Program-made: the position numbers and the translations under genes
Assembly (NCBI GenBank): GCA_003833135.1
Contig: QZLH01001088.1
Span: 20,384-44,124 of the forward strand
Length of the DNA: 23,741 bases
Source of the DNA: Oehlia diaphana
Lineage: Eukaryota > Glomeromycota > Glomeromycetes > Glomerales > Glomeraceae
Reading direction: 5' to 3'
Part shown: positions 1 through 9,473 of the stretch, piece by piece
Layout of the letters: each line of letters begins with the position of its first letter
Position numbering within the stretch: the stretch's first letter is position 1
The notes under the pieces: generated by a model
Told to the model about the DNA's origin: nothing
Databases searched by the model: none
What the model saw: the letters and a program-made list of their open reading frames with translations, nothing else

Positions 1-345
1 TGTCAACAAGAAAACGGATAGAAATTAAGGAATTTAACGTCACCCTTATTAGGGACCGCCAATCAGATACTAACCACCCCACTTAACATACTTTCCTCCA
101 ACCTCCAATAAAGTATGCGTATGAGGATCCTTATCATGGTCCTGCCATGTAAGAGAAGATTTCGCGGTACCCTCATTATAATTTAACCATTAAATTATAA
201 TAATTCGGTATCCTGAGATGACGCGTGTGTTATTAGTAAGGAACCGGTCTCTTACCTCTTTTTATTTTCGCATGTAAATCATACTAAGGACGAGTTTAAT
301 TAGAGCAAAGTCCTATAGGCTATACCGCACCAAAGTATGTGAAAG
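1..345. other. GC-richer segment with a perfect hairpin, probable repeat
   Basis: This stretch is clearly richer in G+C and higher in complexity than the A/T-rich DNA that follows from about 360. It carries no convincing ORF on either strand. A perfect 12-bp inverted repeat lies at 175-186 and 190-201 (ATTATAATTTAA, 3-base loop), flanked on both sides by related words (GGTACCCTC and GGTATCCTG). The left edge is cut by the window. I suspect the end of a dispersed repeat or transposon, but no termini, target duplication or coding remnant can be shown here. Confidence 0.3.
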
Positions 346-1280
346 AGGTCTTAAGCAGCAAAATATAAAATATATATAATAAAAATAAAATAATTTTTGA
401 GAAAGAAACTTTTTGTCCACACAGTGTTTGAAATAATTTTAACCAATAAAGAAAATTGTTTATAACTGAAAATTAAATTTGTTGTATTTTTTTAAACTTT
501 AACACGAAAATGTTTATTACTGTTTCGAGATAAAAAGTTTCGAATTACAAAACACTAAAAGGAAAGGCGAAGTAGAAATAAAAAAAGATTACTACGTTGG
601 AAATGATAAGAAAGAGGATTGTATTTTATATAAATTTGTTAGATAAAAAGATTATGTCATACAAAAAGATTTTTCCCACGGAGTATGGTATAGTCAGAGT
701 ATAAAAAAATTGCGTCATGATCAGATTTTTTAGTGAAATATTGAAAAAAAAATTTTTTCTGCGAGATGACTCATGATTATTGATAAGTTTTTTTATAGCT
801 GAGATTGTAGATTTAAATACGTGCATAATATCAAGGTATTGCTACTCCGCTTATAATATTGATATATGAGACGCGATTATATATTTTTAACAAATGTTTT
901 GTTTATTACACAAAATCACATGCAGAGAGACATCGGTAAAATTCAAAACAAGATAGAAATTATATTAATAGATTCCTGAGTACAGCGGTATGGTTTTTAA
1001 CTTCTAACGAGTTTTACGAATTACTTTTGACAAAAATGTTGGAGTGTTCCATAACTTATGAAAATGGCTGTAAATAAATAAATATTTATTATTGGAAACG
1101 AAATGCTGCATTAAATAATAAGATAATAATATTATTGATTTAGGAGATGTAATTTTATATCTCGTTATCAATTTTGCAGGATAATCGCCTGTGAATCAGC
1201 GTCAACTTAATGTATTAGGAACTCGAAGATATAGGTAATTCTAAATGATAGTATAGGATACTACTACTTCAGATTCATCG
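346..1280. other. AT-rich intergenic DNA, nothing recognised
   Basis: Low-complexity A/T DNA. The only longer ORF (minus, 626-826) is Lys/Phe/Ile-rich low-complexity sequence and is not supported as a gene. No RNA gene or transposon end was seen. Confidence 0.5.
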
Positions 1281-1520
1281 TCTCAAGTTACGCAGTAGCC
1301 ATATTCGCTATGAAGCTACCAGTCGTAAGCCTCATCTTTACTTTTCTTCTTCCAGAACACAGAAAAAACCCAAAGTCAACCGCCAATTATACCAGGGCTT
1401 TCATTTTGAGAATGAAGCAGCCGCGCTCAACAAATTATAGAGTCGTCGCAACATGCGAAGCGCGACGCAGAGCAACGATAGCTCCGCAGCTCCTAATCTG
1501 TCGCTACAGTTTTATTTGAA
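1281..1520 (+). pseudogene. GC-richer coding-like island, possible relic exon
   Basis: About 240 bases stand out by base composition from AT-rich surroundings. A good acceptor-like tract (TTTTCTTCTTCCAG) ends at 1355. Downstream, the frame TQKKPKVNRQLYQGFHFENE runs to a TAG and then stays open for about another 35 codons to a TAA near 1534. Another frame gives a 69-residue ORF from the ATG at 1310 (1310-1519), rich in Arg and Ala. Neither frame resembles a family I know. The single TAG inside an otherwise open frame would fit a decayed exon. It could equally be a fragment of a mobile element with unusual composition. Confidence 0.2.
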
Positions 1521-1690
1521 TGATAAGATAATGTAAAATAATTTTTTGAATTAATTAATTAATTAGTATATTTTTTTTTTTATAGACTTTTTTTATAGAG
1601 AGATGATGAGAGAGTCAGTGTAATTTCTTATTCATAAGTCCTGAGATGTTAATGGTGTCAATTTTATGGTTACGTTAATCGTTAATCCAG

Positions 1691-1826
1691 TGTTTGTCAT
1701 GGACACGGACACGGACACGGACGTTGGACAGTCCGGTCTATGTCCGCTAGTTAACAGCTTGTGTCCGCAGATTCCGCGGACTACGGACGCGGACATGGAT
1801 TTTTTGGACGTCCGTGTCCACAAAAA
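1691..1826. mobile_element. Small GGACACGG-repeat element with inverted ends (MITE-like)
   Basis: The left end reads TTTGTCATGGACACGGACAC and continues with further GGACAC units. The right end, read on the minus strand, begins TTTTGTGGACACGGACGTCC, so the two ends are inverted relative to each other. The interior is built from variants of GGAC/GTCC and TCCGCGGA. Composition is about half G+C inside AT-rich flanks. Both strands are open over short ORFs because of the GGACAC repeat, but these are not genes. No target-site duplication is obvious. A small non-autonomous element or a satellite-like foldback is the best reading. Confidence 0.4.
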
Positions 1827-2732
1827 TCGCCGGATAATGTCCCATATACAATACTGCGTTAATCCCCTTATTCAATGAGTCTACGGGTTAACATTCTCAT
1901 GGTTAATTATTTGTGAGACAAATCAAGGAGCTAAATTAGTGCTAAAAATTGGTAAATGATTAGTTAATAATGTTTTTATTTTGTGGAAATTATACATGAT
2001 AAATGATTGAGTCTAATAAAATATGATTTTATTTTGCTTTTTTTAAAATTTTTAATCGAATTTTGGATAAAAATAAGTTTATAAACTTTGAATAATATTT
2101 TAATCTATAAATTCCGTCAATTTGCAAATTTTGTTTTACGGATAACAAAATTCTTCCTTACTGCGGTAGCAGATATATCTACATTAAGTTATCATCAAGA
2201 TTATCAATAGAATTTGTAAACGTCAATTAATAAATCAAACAATTATTACCTTAATACCTTCTAAAATATAATATATATATACACTTATTTCGAATGAATT
2301 TTTTTAACGGATTTCATAAATAATAATACTGTACATGTACAGTATATACGATTAAATTTTTTGTCGCTAAAAATAGATTATCAGAAAATTTCCGACTTAA
2401 AAATTTGACAATTTCGGCTTTCTATAACTTTTAAGGAAAATTTAGCCACAAAAGATCATGATAATAAGTCTAAAAAGTCTAAAGACACGAAAATTCAAAA
2501 AATTCTAAATATATTACTTTTACTATCAAGTACTAGTATCAATGGATGAACGATGATATTTAAAATATATGACCAAAAATAAAAAAATTCAAAAAATTCA
2601 AAAATTGTAAAATTCAAATAAAAAATTTATTTTTTTTAAAAAAAAAGACAATTTAAAATACTCAATAAGGTCGTATCACTTTACTCATCTTTGTTCTCTT
2701 ATCAATTCTTTTTACCTTAACCGGATTGGTAA
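1827..2732. other. AT-rich intergenic DNA with a 20-bp palindrome
   Basis: No gene was seen. A perfect palindrome ATACTGTACATGTACAGTAT lies at 2326-2345. Around 2580-2640 there are short AATTCAAAAA repeats and an A-rich/T-rich run. The rest is low-complexity A/T sequence. Confidence 0.5.
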
Positions 2733-2957
2733 CGGATTCTTGAAGCATTTCAATCCAAAGAATCGCTCATTTTCTTCGAACATTTATTAGAACATGGATT
2801 ACCTGAAAAAGTTATTGAAAAATCTCAATTTCAAATGGAAATTTCCCAAACACCATCTACTGTATATTCGTACTTGTATAAAAAAATTGTTTTAAGTATA
2901 GCAAAGATTGTTACATTTATCGTCGTTTTCAAAATAGTGTACGCAGTTTATTTGTGA
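2733..2957 (+). pseudogene. Coding-like exon fragment ending in a hydrophobic segment
   Basis: An open frame of 74 codons lies between a TAA just upstream of 2733 and the TGA at 2955-2957. It lacks an early ATG, so simple start-to-stop ORF calling misses it. It begins RILEAFQSKESLIFFEHLLE, continues with mixed, protein-like composition and ends in a hydrophobic stretch of about 22 residues (IVLSIAKIVTFIVVFKIVYA) that could be a membrane segment. The balanced residue use contrasts with the Lys/Phe/Ile junk ORFs around it. I recognise no family. It is probably the last exon of a gene whose earlier exons are lost or too diverged to see. The inverted-repeat element at 2939 starts inside its last codons. 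Confidence 0.35.
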
Positions 2958-3222
2958 TTGTATATTCGAATACCGATATTCGCCCGAGTTTCATCCGTTT
3001 TTTTGTCCATATTTCGTCCGGTTTTCGTCGGTTTTCGGGTTTCTTTTTTTTTTTATTCAAATTTAACTGCGTACATCATTTTGTTGAAAACGGAGATAAA
3101 CGATGTATTAAAAGATGTATTTCAAATTGTTCAAGTTTGATTTCTCAAAATTGCGTATCGCTCGCTCGTGTACTATATACAATTTGCTGTATACAATAAA
3201 CGGATACGGGCGGATACCATAA
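2939..3222. mobile_element. Degenerate inverted-repeat element (MITE-like)
   Basis: GTACGCAGTT at 2940-2949 reappears inverted as AACTGCGTAC at about 3065-3074, with further matching bases (ATTTG/CAAAT) inside. A second, looser inverted pair is formed by ATATTCGCCCGAGTTTCATC near 2978 and GGATACGGGCGGATACC near 3201-3217. CG-containing words (TTCGTCCGG, TTCGTCGG) lie between them. Short overlapping plus-strand ORFs here are by-products. Nested or decayed inverted-repeat elements are the likeliest explanation. Confidence 0.35.
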
Positions 3223-3251
3223 TTCTGGATTTTTATTAAATTTGTTATTTC

Positions 3252-3432
3252 AAATATTTACAAGATTTTGTATATTTACAAGATTTGTATATTCACAAGA
3301 TTTTGTATATTTACAAGATTTGTATGTCCACAAGATTGTATATTTACAAGATTTTGTATATTTACAAGATTTCACATATTTCACATATTCACAAGATTTC
3401 ACAAGATTTCACATACAGTATTTACAAGATTC
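3252..3432. repeat. Minisatellite, core ACAAGATTT
   Basis: About eleven copies of a unit built around (A/C)ACAAGATTT(T)GTATATTT occur in tandem, with variants CCACAAGATT and TTTCACAAGATT towards the right end. Copies are irregular, 12-18 bases apart. The plus-strand ORFs across it translate the repeat only. Confidence 0.8.
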
Positions 3433-3838
3433 CCACTTTTCCACACGTGAGGTAATGTGAGATCATCATAGAGTCTCAAAGTCCAAAAAATTGGATAATA
3501 AATCAATAATGAATATTATTTGATTTTATTATAAAAAATTCTTTTTAACCAAAAATTTACTATTGATAAATAATAAAACCTGTTTTAATGAAAGAAAAAA
3601 CCGGTTTCTCATATCAATATTACGGAAAATATAATAAATAAAATTCACCGGGTTCTTAAAATAAATAAATAAATAATAAATACTGTAGTAGATAGGATAA
3701 TAGGATAATAAACAATTAAATTCATATTTCATCCCTTCCCCCCCCCCTTTTTTCAAGTTCTAAACTTGGTAAGAAATATTCGTATATAAATTTTTTATTT
3801 TTCGATCCAAATTTGTAACATTAATCACCAAAAAAAGG
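3433..3838. other. AT-rich intergenic DNA
   Basis: No gene was seen. It contains an (AAAT)n run near 3660-3680 and a C10 run near 3739-3748, which is unusual in such AT-rich DNA. The minus-strand ORF at 3529-3756 is low-complexity Tyr/Phe/Ile sequence. Confidence 0.5.
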
Positions 3839-3990
3839 ACATATAATCATATAATCATATACAGTATAATCCATGTAGTATCATATAATCATATAATCAT
3901 ATAATCATATATAATCATATAATATCGTATAACCATATAATCGTATAATCATATAAACACATATGATCATATAATCATTATAATCATATA
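3839..3990. repeat. Simple tandem repeat, unit ATATAATC
   Basis: The words ATATAATC and CATATAATCAT repeat almost continuously over about 150 bases, with point variants (ATATCGTATAACC, ATATGATC). Confidence 0.85.
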
Positions 3991-3994
3991 ACCC

Positions 3995-4252
3995 TTATAA
4001 TACGAAAAGTAGATAACAATGAATAAATATTCTTTTGATGATCAACCACATATGTTTCAGTAAATAATAGGGTTCAAAAACATCGTTTGATGGTTTATTT
4101 ATTTGATCATCCCATAATGTCGCAAATGTCGATGCAGATCCTTCGAAAAATTTCCTCTTTTTTTTTATATAAATAAGCAAACAAGTAATAATAAATTTTA
4201 TATAATTATCCCTTAAACTTTTTTTAAACTTGTGAAATATAAAAAATATCAT
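3995..4252 (-). pseudogene. Weak coding-like ORF, possible relic
   Basis: An 85-codon minus-strand ORF. Its N-terminal third is low-complexity Lys/Ile/Phe, but a middle part (FEGSASTFATLWDDQINKPS followed by a stretch with Glu, Pro, Tyr) has normal protein composition. No family was recognised, no splice pattern stands out, and it abuts the LTR at 4284. It may be a fragment of a disrupted gene or chance. Confidence 0.15.
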
Positions 4253-4283
4253 ATATATAAATATATAAATATATATATAATTT

Positions 4284-4648
4284 TGACAGCTGCCCGACGA
4301 ATATCTTGTTTTATTCTGGATTTACATGACTGTTAATCTCCGTGGGATAAATTATAGCCGGGGGAAGTATTCGCGATTATTAAAAACTTCACACGTAACA
4401 CGTGATATAGAGAAAAGAACATGAATGTTACACGGAATAAACACGGAAATTCCCGCCAAAAAAATCAGTAGGCTGAAAGCAAAAAAGTAGGACCAAGTTT
4501 AATGGGTATGCAATAAACAAGTAAAAACCAGTTTTTATAATACAAAGTATACATAACAAGAATAAATCAAGATTATGATGCACTTATCATCAATGATAAA
4601 TAAAAATTTCTTTGTTCCAACATTCTCCGAGCGGTTACAGAGGTTACA
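4284..4648 (-). mobile_element. Long terminal repeat (3' LTR or solo LTR) with polypurine tract
   Basis: Read on the minus strand, the segment begins TGTAACCTCTGTAACCGC and ends CGGGCAGCTGTCA, so it has the TG...CA ends of an LTR. Immediately before the start, on the minus strand, is TTAAGGGGGATAA (4649-4661), a purine-rich stretch of the kind that primes plus-strand synthesis directly 5' of the 3' LTR in Ty3/Gypsy-type elements. The segment is more complex and GC-richer than its surroundings. The flanking five bases (AATTT, TTATC) do not match, so no target duplication is seen. The internal region, which should lie at higher coordinates, has no recognisable pol. It is probably a truncated element. 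The LTR-plus-tract arrangement is what I see; the Ty3/Gypsy assignment is inferred. Confidence 0.45.
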
Positions 4649-4661
4649 TTATCCCCCTTAA

Positions 4662-5391
4662 AAAAATTTTAAGTTGGAATATTTTTCAGATCTAAACTTC
4701 ATTAAAAAAAGATATCTATTTGAAAAGTCTGTGCATTCGTTTGATAATGCAAGAATTTTTTTAAAGTACAATACGTACATTAAATTAATTGGTTTTTAAG
4801 TGAAACAATGTTGTGCATTTCATGGAGTAAAAAAAATTTTCACTTTTTGTATTGTCATGTATAATAATAATATTAAAGGTTGTAATTAACCTAATTTAGG
4901 TTACAATATATCGTTATAATTAAGTTAACAACGATTCTTTTTTACTTTTACTATTTTTAAAAAACAACCAAAGGTGGAATACACGCTCTCGAAATTAAGT
5001 CTCATTGGTATTTAATAAGAATACTTTATATATTTTGTACTAATGTTTAATATTTAATGTTTATCATTACACAATGAGTTTTTCCGATATTTTTGTTTCT
5101 TCTCCTTTCAAAAAAAAAAAAAATAAAAAATAAAAAACCAATTGTTCTTCTTTAAGACTTTTTTATCCCCCCTATTTTTTTTACGAAAACACCAATAAAC
5201 TTTATCATAAACAAACAACCTATAAACCAATAGATGACAATATGTAATATATATATATGATTAAGGTGATTAATATGATTGATTATATGAGATTTCATTC
5301 AATTTTATGTGGCAAACAATTTTTCATTCAAATTTTTATGATAAGAAATCGATTAGTCATATTTTAATAATGGGAATAAAAATCTGGTTCG
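4662..5391. other. AT-rich DNA beside the LTR, no gene seen
   Basis: This is where the internal part of the retroelement would be expected, but no reverse transcriptase, integrase or protease motif could be read in any frame. The sequence is A/T-rich with short homopolymers. Confidence 0.4.
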
Positions 5392-5472
5392 AATTATTAT
5401 TATTATTATAATTGTTTGATGTTGTTGTTGTTGTTATTATTATTATTATTGTTGTTGTTGTTGTTGTTGTTG
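5392..5472. repeat. Trinucleotide repeats (TTA)n and (TTG)n
   Basis: Alternating runs: ATT/TTA units, then (GTT)n, then (ATT)n, then a longer (GTT)n. This is a compound microsatellite with no coding frame around it. Confidence 0.9.
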
Positions 5473-5812
5473 GTTGTTTTTGTCGTTAAGACTGTTTACG
5501 AATGTTTATGAATGTTTACGAGTATTTTGCGACTGACGTACTGTTACGTACTGTTATGTGTTGTTTATATTCTATGTTTCTCTGTTTCTTTTAACTCTAA
5601 TTAACTCCTCCTGTTTGATATATTTTCATTTACGATATCAAAAAAAGTAAGTATTTCCTAATTTATAATGAATTGAAACTTTAGTTGGACCATTTGTTGG
5701 GGTTTTCGTTTTTCGTTTTTAAGATTTTTTTTTATTTGGCGTAAATTTTTGGCTGAAGTTTTTTTTTTTTTAAAAAAAAAGATCTCTTTTAATTGTAAAA
5801 ATTATAGAAAAT
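5473..5812. other. Intergenic DNA, nothing recognised
   Basis: It contains short repeated words (ACTGTTTACGAATGTTTATG; CGTACTGTTACGTACTGTTA) and T-runs near 5726 and 5760. No gene was seen. Confidence 0.4.
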
Positions 5813-5962
5813 GTTAAAACTGTAGAATTGTAGAACTACTGTAGAACTATAGAATTGATAGAATTGTACTGTAGAATTGTAGAACTGTAAAATTGTATTG
5901 TAGAATTGTAGAACTGTAAAATTGTACTGTAGAATTGTAGAACTGTAAAATTGTAAAACTGT
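5813..5962. repeat. Minisatellite, 29-bp unit
   Basis: Three consecutive 29-bp copies start at about 5863, 5892 and 5921. Each reads ATTGTA(C/T)TGTAGAATTG followed by TAGAACTGTAAA. They are flanked by more diverged copies of the words TAGAATTG and TAGAACT from 5821. The minus-strand ORF here is only the repeat translated. Confidence 0.85.
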
Positions 5963-6358
5963 AAAAATAAAGAAAAAAAAACTTGAAATAAACAAAGAAA
6001 AAAAAAAAAATAGGGTTTGACTTCATTCGTTAAAAAAATTTTTAAATGTTTTTATTTTATTTTTATTTTAAAAAACTTTTTTTTTTTTTGTAAACAAAAA
6101 GCTGAAGAAACTTTAAAAATATCTTCGAAAAAAAGAAAAAATTATATTTAAATGGTATCAACTGGTATCTCGGCGTAACAGAATCTTAAGCTGGAAAGAG
6201 CGACAAAATCGTGACACACTTATAATAACTGAAAAAAGTTTGAAAAAGTTACACATTTTATACCAAATTTTTATTTGATTAAACCAAATTCGTTATTATC
6301 ATTATGGACAGTTCGTCTCACCTATTTCATTGGTAACACCGAACAATAAATAGAAAAA

Positions 6359-6362
<4 letters not shown>
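5963..6362. other. Intergenic DNA, no kinase N-lobe exon found
   Basis: Searched because the kinase downstream lacks its N-lobe. No glycine-rich loop, VAxK-type lysine motif or helix-C exon could be read in any plus-strand frame. A short GC-richer patch at about 6150-6215 may be a transposon scrap. Confidence 0.4.
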
Positions 6363-6405
<43 letters not shown>

Positions 6406-6412
6406 AAAAAAT

Positions 6413-6440
<28 letters not shown>
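6363..6440. repeat. Poly(A) tract of about 78 bases
   Basis: The run of A is interrupted only by a G at 6393 and a T at 6412. The length may be inexact because homopolymers of this size are error-prone in assembly. Confidence 0.9.
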
Positions 6441-6443
<3 letters not shown>

Positions 6444-6609
6444 GGAGAGAAAAGGAAAAAAAAATGGAAAGGGGAAAAAAAGGGAAAAATTAAATATGGA
6501 TAATAATAATAATAAAAATTATTTACATATTTAACAATATTTACATGTTTATTAAATTTGATGATCTTCTATCACAAAAACCTTTTTTTCAATACAAAGG
6601 TTTTTTTGG

Positions 6610-6652
<43 letters not shown>

Positions 6653-6665
6653 TTTTTTTTTTTTT
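6610..6665. repeat. A39 followed directly by T17
   Basis: Thirty-nine A (6610-6648) abut seventeen T (6649-6665), giving a perfect A/T foldback. A further A-run follows at 6668-6679. It sits about 80 bases before the kinase exon, where the intron and the missing N-lobe exon would be expected, and may mark a deletion, an insertion or an assembly join. Confidence 0.85.
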
Positions 6666-6746
6666 CTAAAAAAAAAAAAAGAAAATTGGTTTGCTTTTTA
6701 AAATTAACGTAAATATATAATAATTTGATTTATTTAATTTTAATAG

Positions 6747-7716
6747 ATGAAAATACATAATGAATGTAGTTACGCTAATTCATATATAACACAATTTTAT
6801 GGAATAACTAAGGATCCAGAAACTGAAGAATTCTTTATGGTTTTAGAGTATGCGACTAATGGTAATTTAAGGAAATATCTCGAAATCAATTTTCCTACTT
6901 TAGAATGGTATAAAAGATTAGAAATATTACACAACGTTATAGATAACCTTAATTATATTCACAATAAAAAATATATTCATAAAGATTTACATAGTGGAAA
7001 TATACTTCATTTTGATTATTATGCAAAAATCACGGATTTAGGACTTGCACAATCATCAAAACCTGATTTAAATTCAAACGTTAGTGGAGTACTTCCTTAT
7101 ATAGCCCCAGAAGTCTTGGATGAAAAACCGTATACTTATGCAAGTGATATTTATAGCTTTGGGATTATCATGGTAGAAATGTCAACTGGGAAGCCACCTT
7201 ATGGAAACGTACCTCATGATGAAAAGCTCGCGTTAGCTATTTGTAACGGTTTAAGACCAAGAGTTTCTAGAGGAACACCAAAATGTTATATTGATTTAGT
7301 AAATCAATGTCTTGATGCAAGTCCGGGCAAAAGACCTTCATCAAAAGAGATCCTCAAAGTGATTAGAAACTGGCGATTCCATGATGAACACGAAAAACTA
7401 AGTTCTAATAAAGAATTTATTAATGCTGATAATTCAGATGCAGATAAAATTATTCCACGAGGATTCCCTTCTGATACACTTCATCCTGGAGCAATTTATA
7501 CCAGTCGTCTTATGAGTTTTAGCAATCTTCCTAAACCAAGAAACTCTAGAGGAATTCAAATAGAAGATCCGGAAGGTAAAAAAAAAAAAAAAAAAAAATA
7601 TATTTATAAAGATGATTATTATTTTCGTATTCTATTATTAAAATTTATCCGCCTTTTTTTTTCTAGTTTCGGATTCCCAATTGATTAAACTTCACGTTTC
7701 TGAAGACCTTATCTAA
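6747..7716 (+). CDS. TKL-type protein kinase, C-lobe only (truncated, perhaps a pseudogene)
   Basis: Phosphotransferase domain lacking its N-lobe. Exons are 6747-7575 and 7667-7716, joined through a GT-AG intron beginning GTAAAAAAA and ending TTTTTCTAG; 292 residues. Seen: hinge region FFMVLEYATNGNL (29-41), catalytic loop IHKDLHSGN (D80, N85), DLG in place of DFG (97-99), APE (120-122), SDIYSFG (133-139) and the GKRPS motif near 194-198. The HxDLHSGNIL style is typical of TKL kinases expanded in arbuscular mycorrhizal fungi. The spliced tail ends VSDSQLIKLHVSEDLI, whereas reading through the intron gives a spurious poly-Lys tail to 7688. The first ATG follows directly on an acceptor-like TTTTAATAG, so it is probably an internal exon codon. 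The glycine loop, ATP-binding Lys and helix C are absent upstream, so this copy should be inactive unless the assembly has lost an exon. Confidence 0.85.
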
Positions 7717-9473
7717 GCCTAAATGAATTAGGCACTCGCTCTGTCACTCTTTTCGCCTTTTACAACGATCTTGATTTTCCTACAACAGTAAGAAATTAAT
7801 TTAAGGTTACGAGATTTATGGATTCGTAATAATATAGACTTATAAGTAAACTCTTAATACGTAAGAATAGTATTTATAATACTGATTAAGCTTTCTAATA
7901 TGATTAAATATGACGTTCATCATTTTATGAAAAAAGTAATGATTTTTTTTTATTTATTTATTGGCACTTTTTTAAGATATGAAAAAAATTTTTTATATAG
8001 CTCCTTATTTGTATTATTTTTTTTAACATTGAAAATGAGAACACGAGTTGCCATTTTATATGCATAACATAATACTGTATGTATGATTTGAATAAATAAG
8101 ATTTATTATTTTGAATGATGATCGATAATCCTCCGTGATTTGCGTGATTTATCAAATAATTTAGTGACATTATGTAAGCAAATACATTGTTCTTTTTTTT
8201 TTTTAATATTATCTCTCATAATCCGAAGAAGATGGAACATCCTAAAATGGAATAGAATGACAGTATATTTTACGATGGCGTATTTTTTGTTCGTCAAATG
8301 TGATCAGCGACCATTTAATAAGGTGATCATACTATTGATTTACTGCATGCAGATTTGTAAAAAAAGGCAATTATACAAAGAGATTATTTAAAGCCAAATA
8401 TTGTTGTAAATGAATAATACCATTTATCAATGAGATTATGAACATCATTAATCGGATTATATTTAGTACTACTCCTTTTATAATTTACATATGAAAATGA
8501 AGATTTTATAATTATCCAAATTAAAATTTTTTGTTTATTACCATTTTCGATAAAATAATTTTTTTTTTTTTTTACTAATAATGAATAAACAATACGTCGT
8601 AAATTCATTCATGAAATGTAAACAAAAAATGATATTTATTATTGTAGGACAGTAATCTTATCAAATAGCATTAAATGAATGTCTTTATCATTAAATAATA
8701 ATTAGTAAAAAAAATAAGTATTTTTTGAAATATACAGTACATCAGTACCAACCAGTGAGTAAACAAGAAAAAAAAAAAAAAATATTTTAAAAATGTAAAT
8801 TTCTCTCTTTTTCATGAAATATTTTGTCAATTTTTAAATTGATTCCAGTAAGGTTTGTCTTTTTAGTATCGGGGGTAAGTGTTTACATGGAATCAAATAA
8901 GAAGTTTGGTCTCAAAGTACAATATCTGGATATTAATTCTCGCATAAGTACAGTATATGCAACATATCCCGACTGTCACGTTTTACATATTCATTAGTAG
9001 TAATAATTAATACACTTTTTAAGAATTATGCGAATTATGCGAAAACAATAAAATGAAACAATGAAATGTAGATTCTTTAATAAAGTCTATTTGTTTCTCC
9101 AAGAGAAAAAGTCCTGCATAAAATGCAGGGCGTGCAGTTTAATACGATGACAGTATCTTATTAGGAAAGAAACTCAGTATTTACATTAAAATTGAAACAT
9201 AGAAGTGAGTGTTACATATAAACTAACATTCCTCCGCAGCTAAACATAGAGCAGTGCAATTTTTGTGGTCATTTTCCATTTGTCAAATGGTTTTGGTCGT
9301 GTGCACTATAATATTTATAGTATTGACTGCTGATATCTTCGTACAGGATGTTTAAATTACACGCCCATGACGAGAAAAGTCATAATATACGCCAAGCAAA
9401 CCTTCAATAAATAAAAAATAATTTCGTAAATGATTTAATTTATGACCATGTTATGGCATTTATGTGATATATG
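7717..9473. other. Intergenic DNA, no gene recognised
   Basis: Several 60-83-codon ORFs on both strands (7958-8608) overlap each other, are rich in Lys/Ile/Tyr and show no family features. Small perfect hairpins occur: CCTGCAT/ATGCAGG at 9113-9129 and CCATTTG/CAAATGG at 9276-9290. TACAGTA words occur near 8735 and 8950. Confidence 0.5.

Noticed and set aside
1632..1878. ORFs on both strands over the GGACACGG block
   Set aside because: A 6-bp repeat stays open in both directions. Residues are repetitive and tied to the element ends.
2954..3199. Two plus-strand ORFs starting near 2954
   Set aside because: They lie inside an inverted-repeat element, are in competing frames and lack protein-like features.
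3242..3460. Two overlapping plus-strand ORFs rich in Tyr, Phe and Gln
   Set aside because: They are translations of the ACAAGATTT minisatellite in two frames.
5380..5395. GGTTCGAATTA as a tRNA B-box
   Set aside because: No matching A-box, acceptor stem or anticodon arm could be drawn around it.
5789..5995. Minus-strand ORF made of FYSSTVLQ-like units
   Set aside because: It is the 29-bp minisatellite read in one frame.
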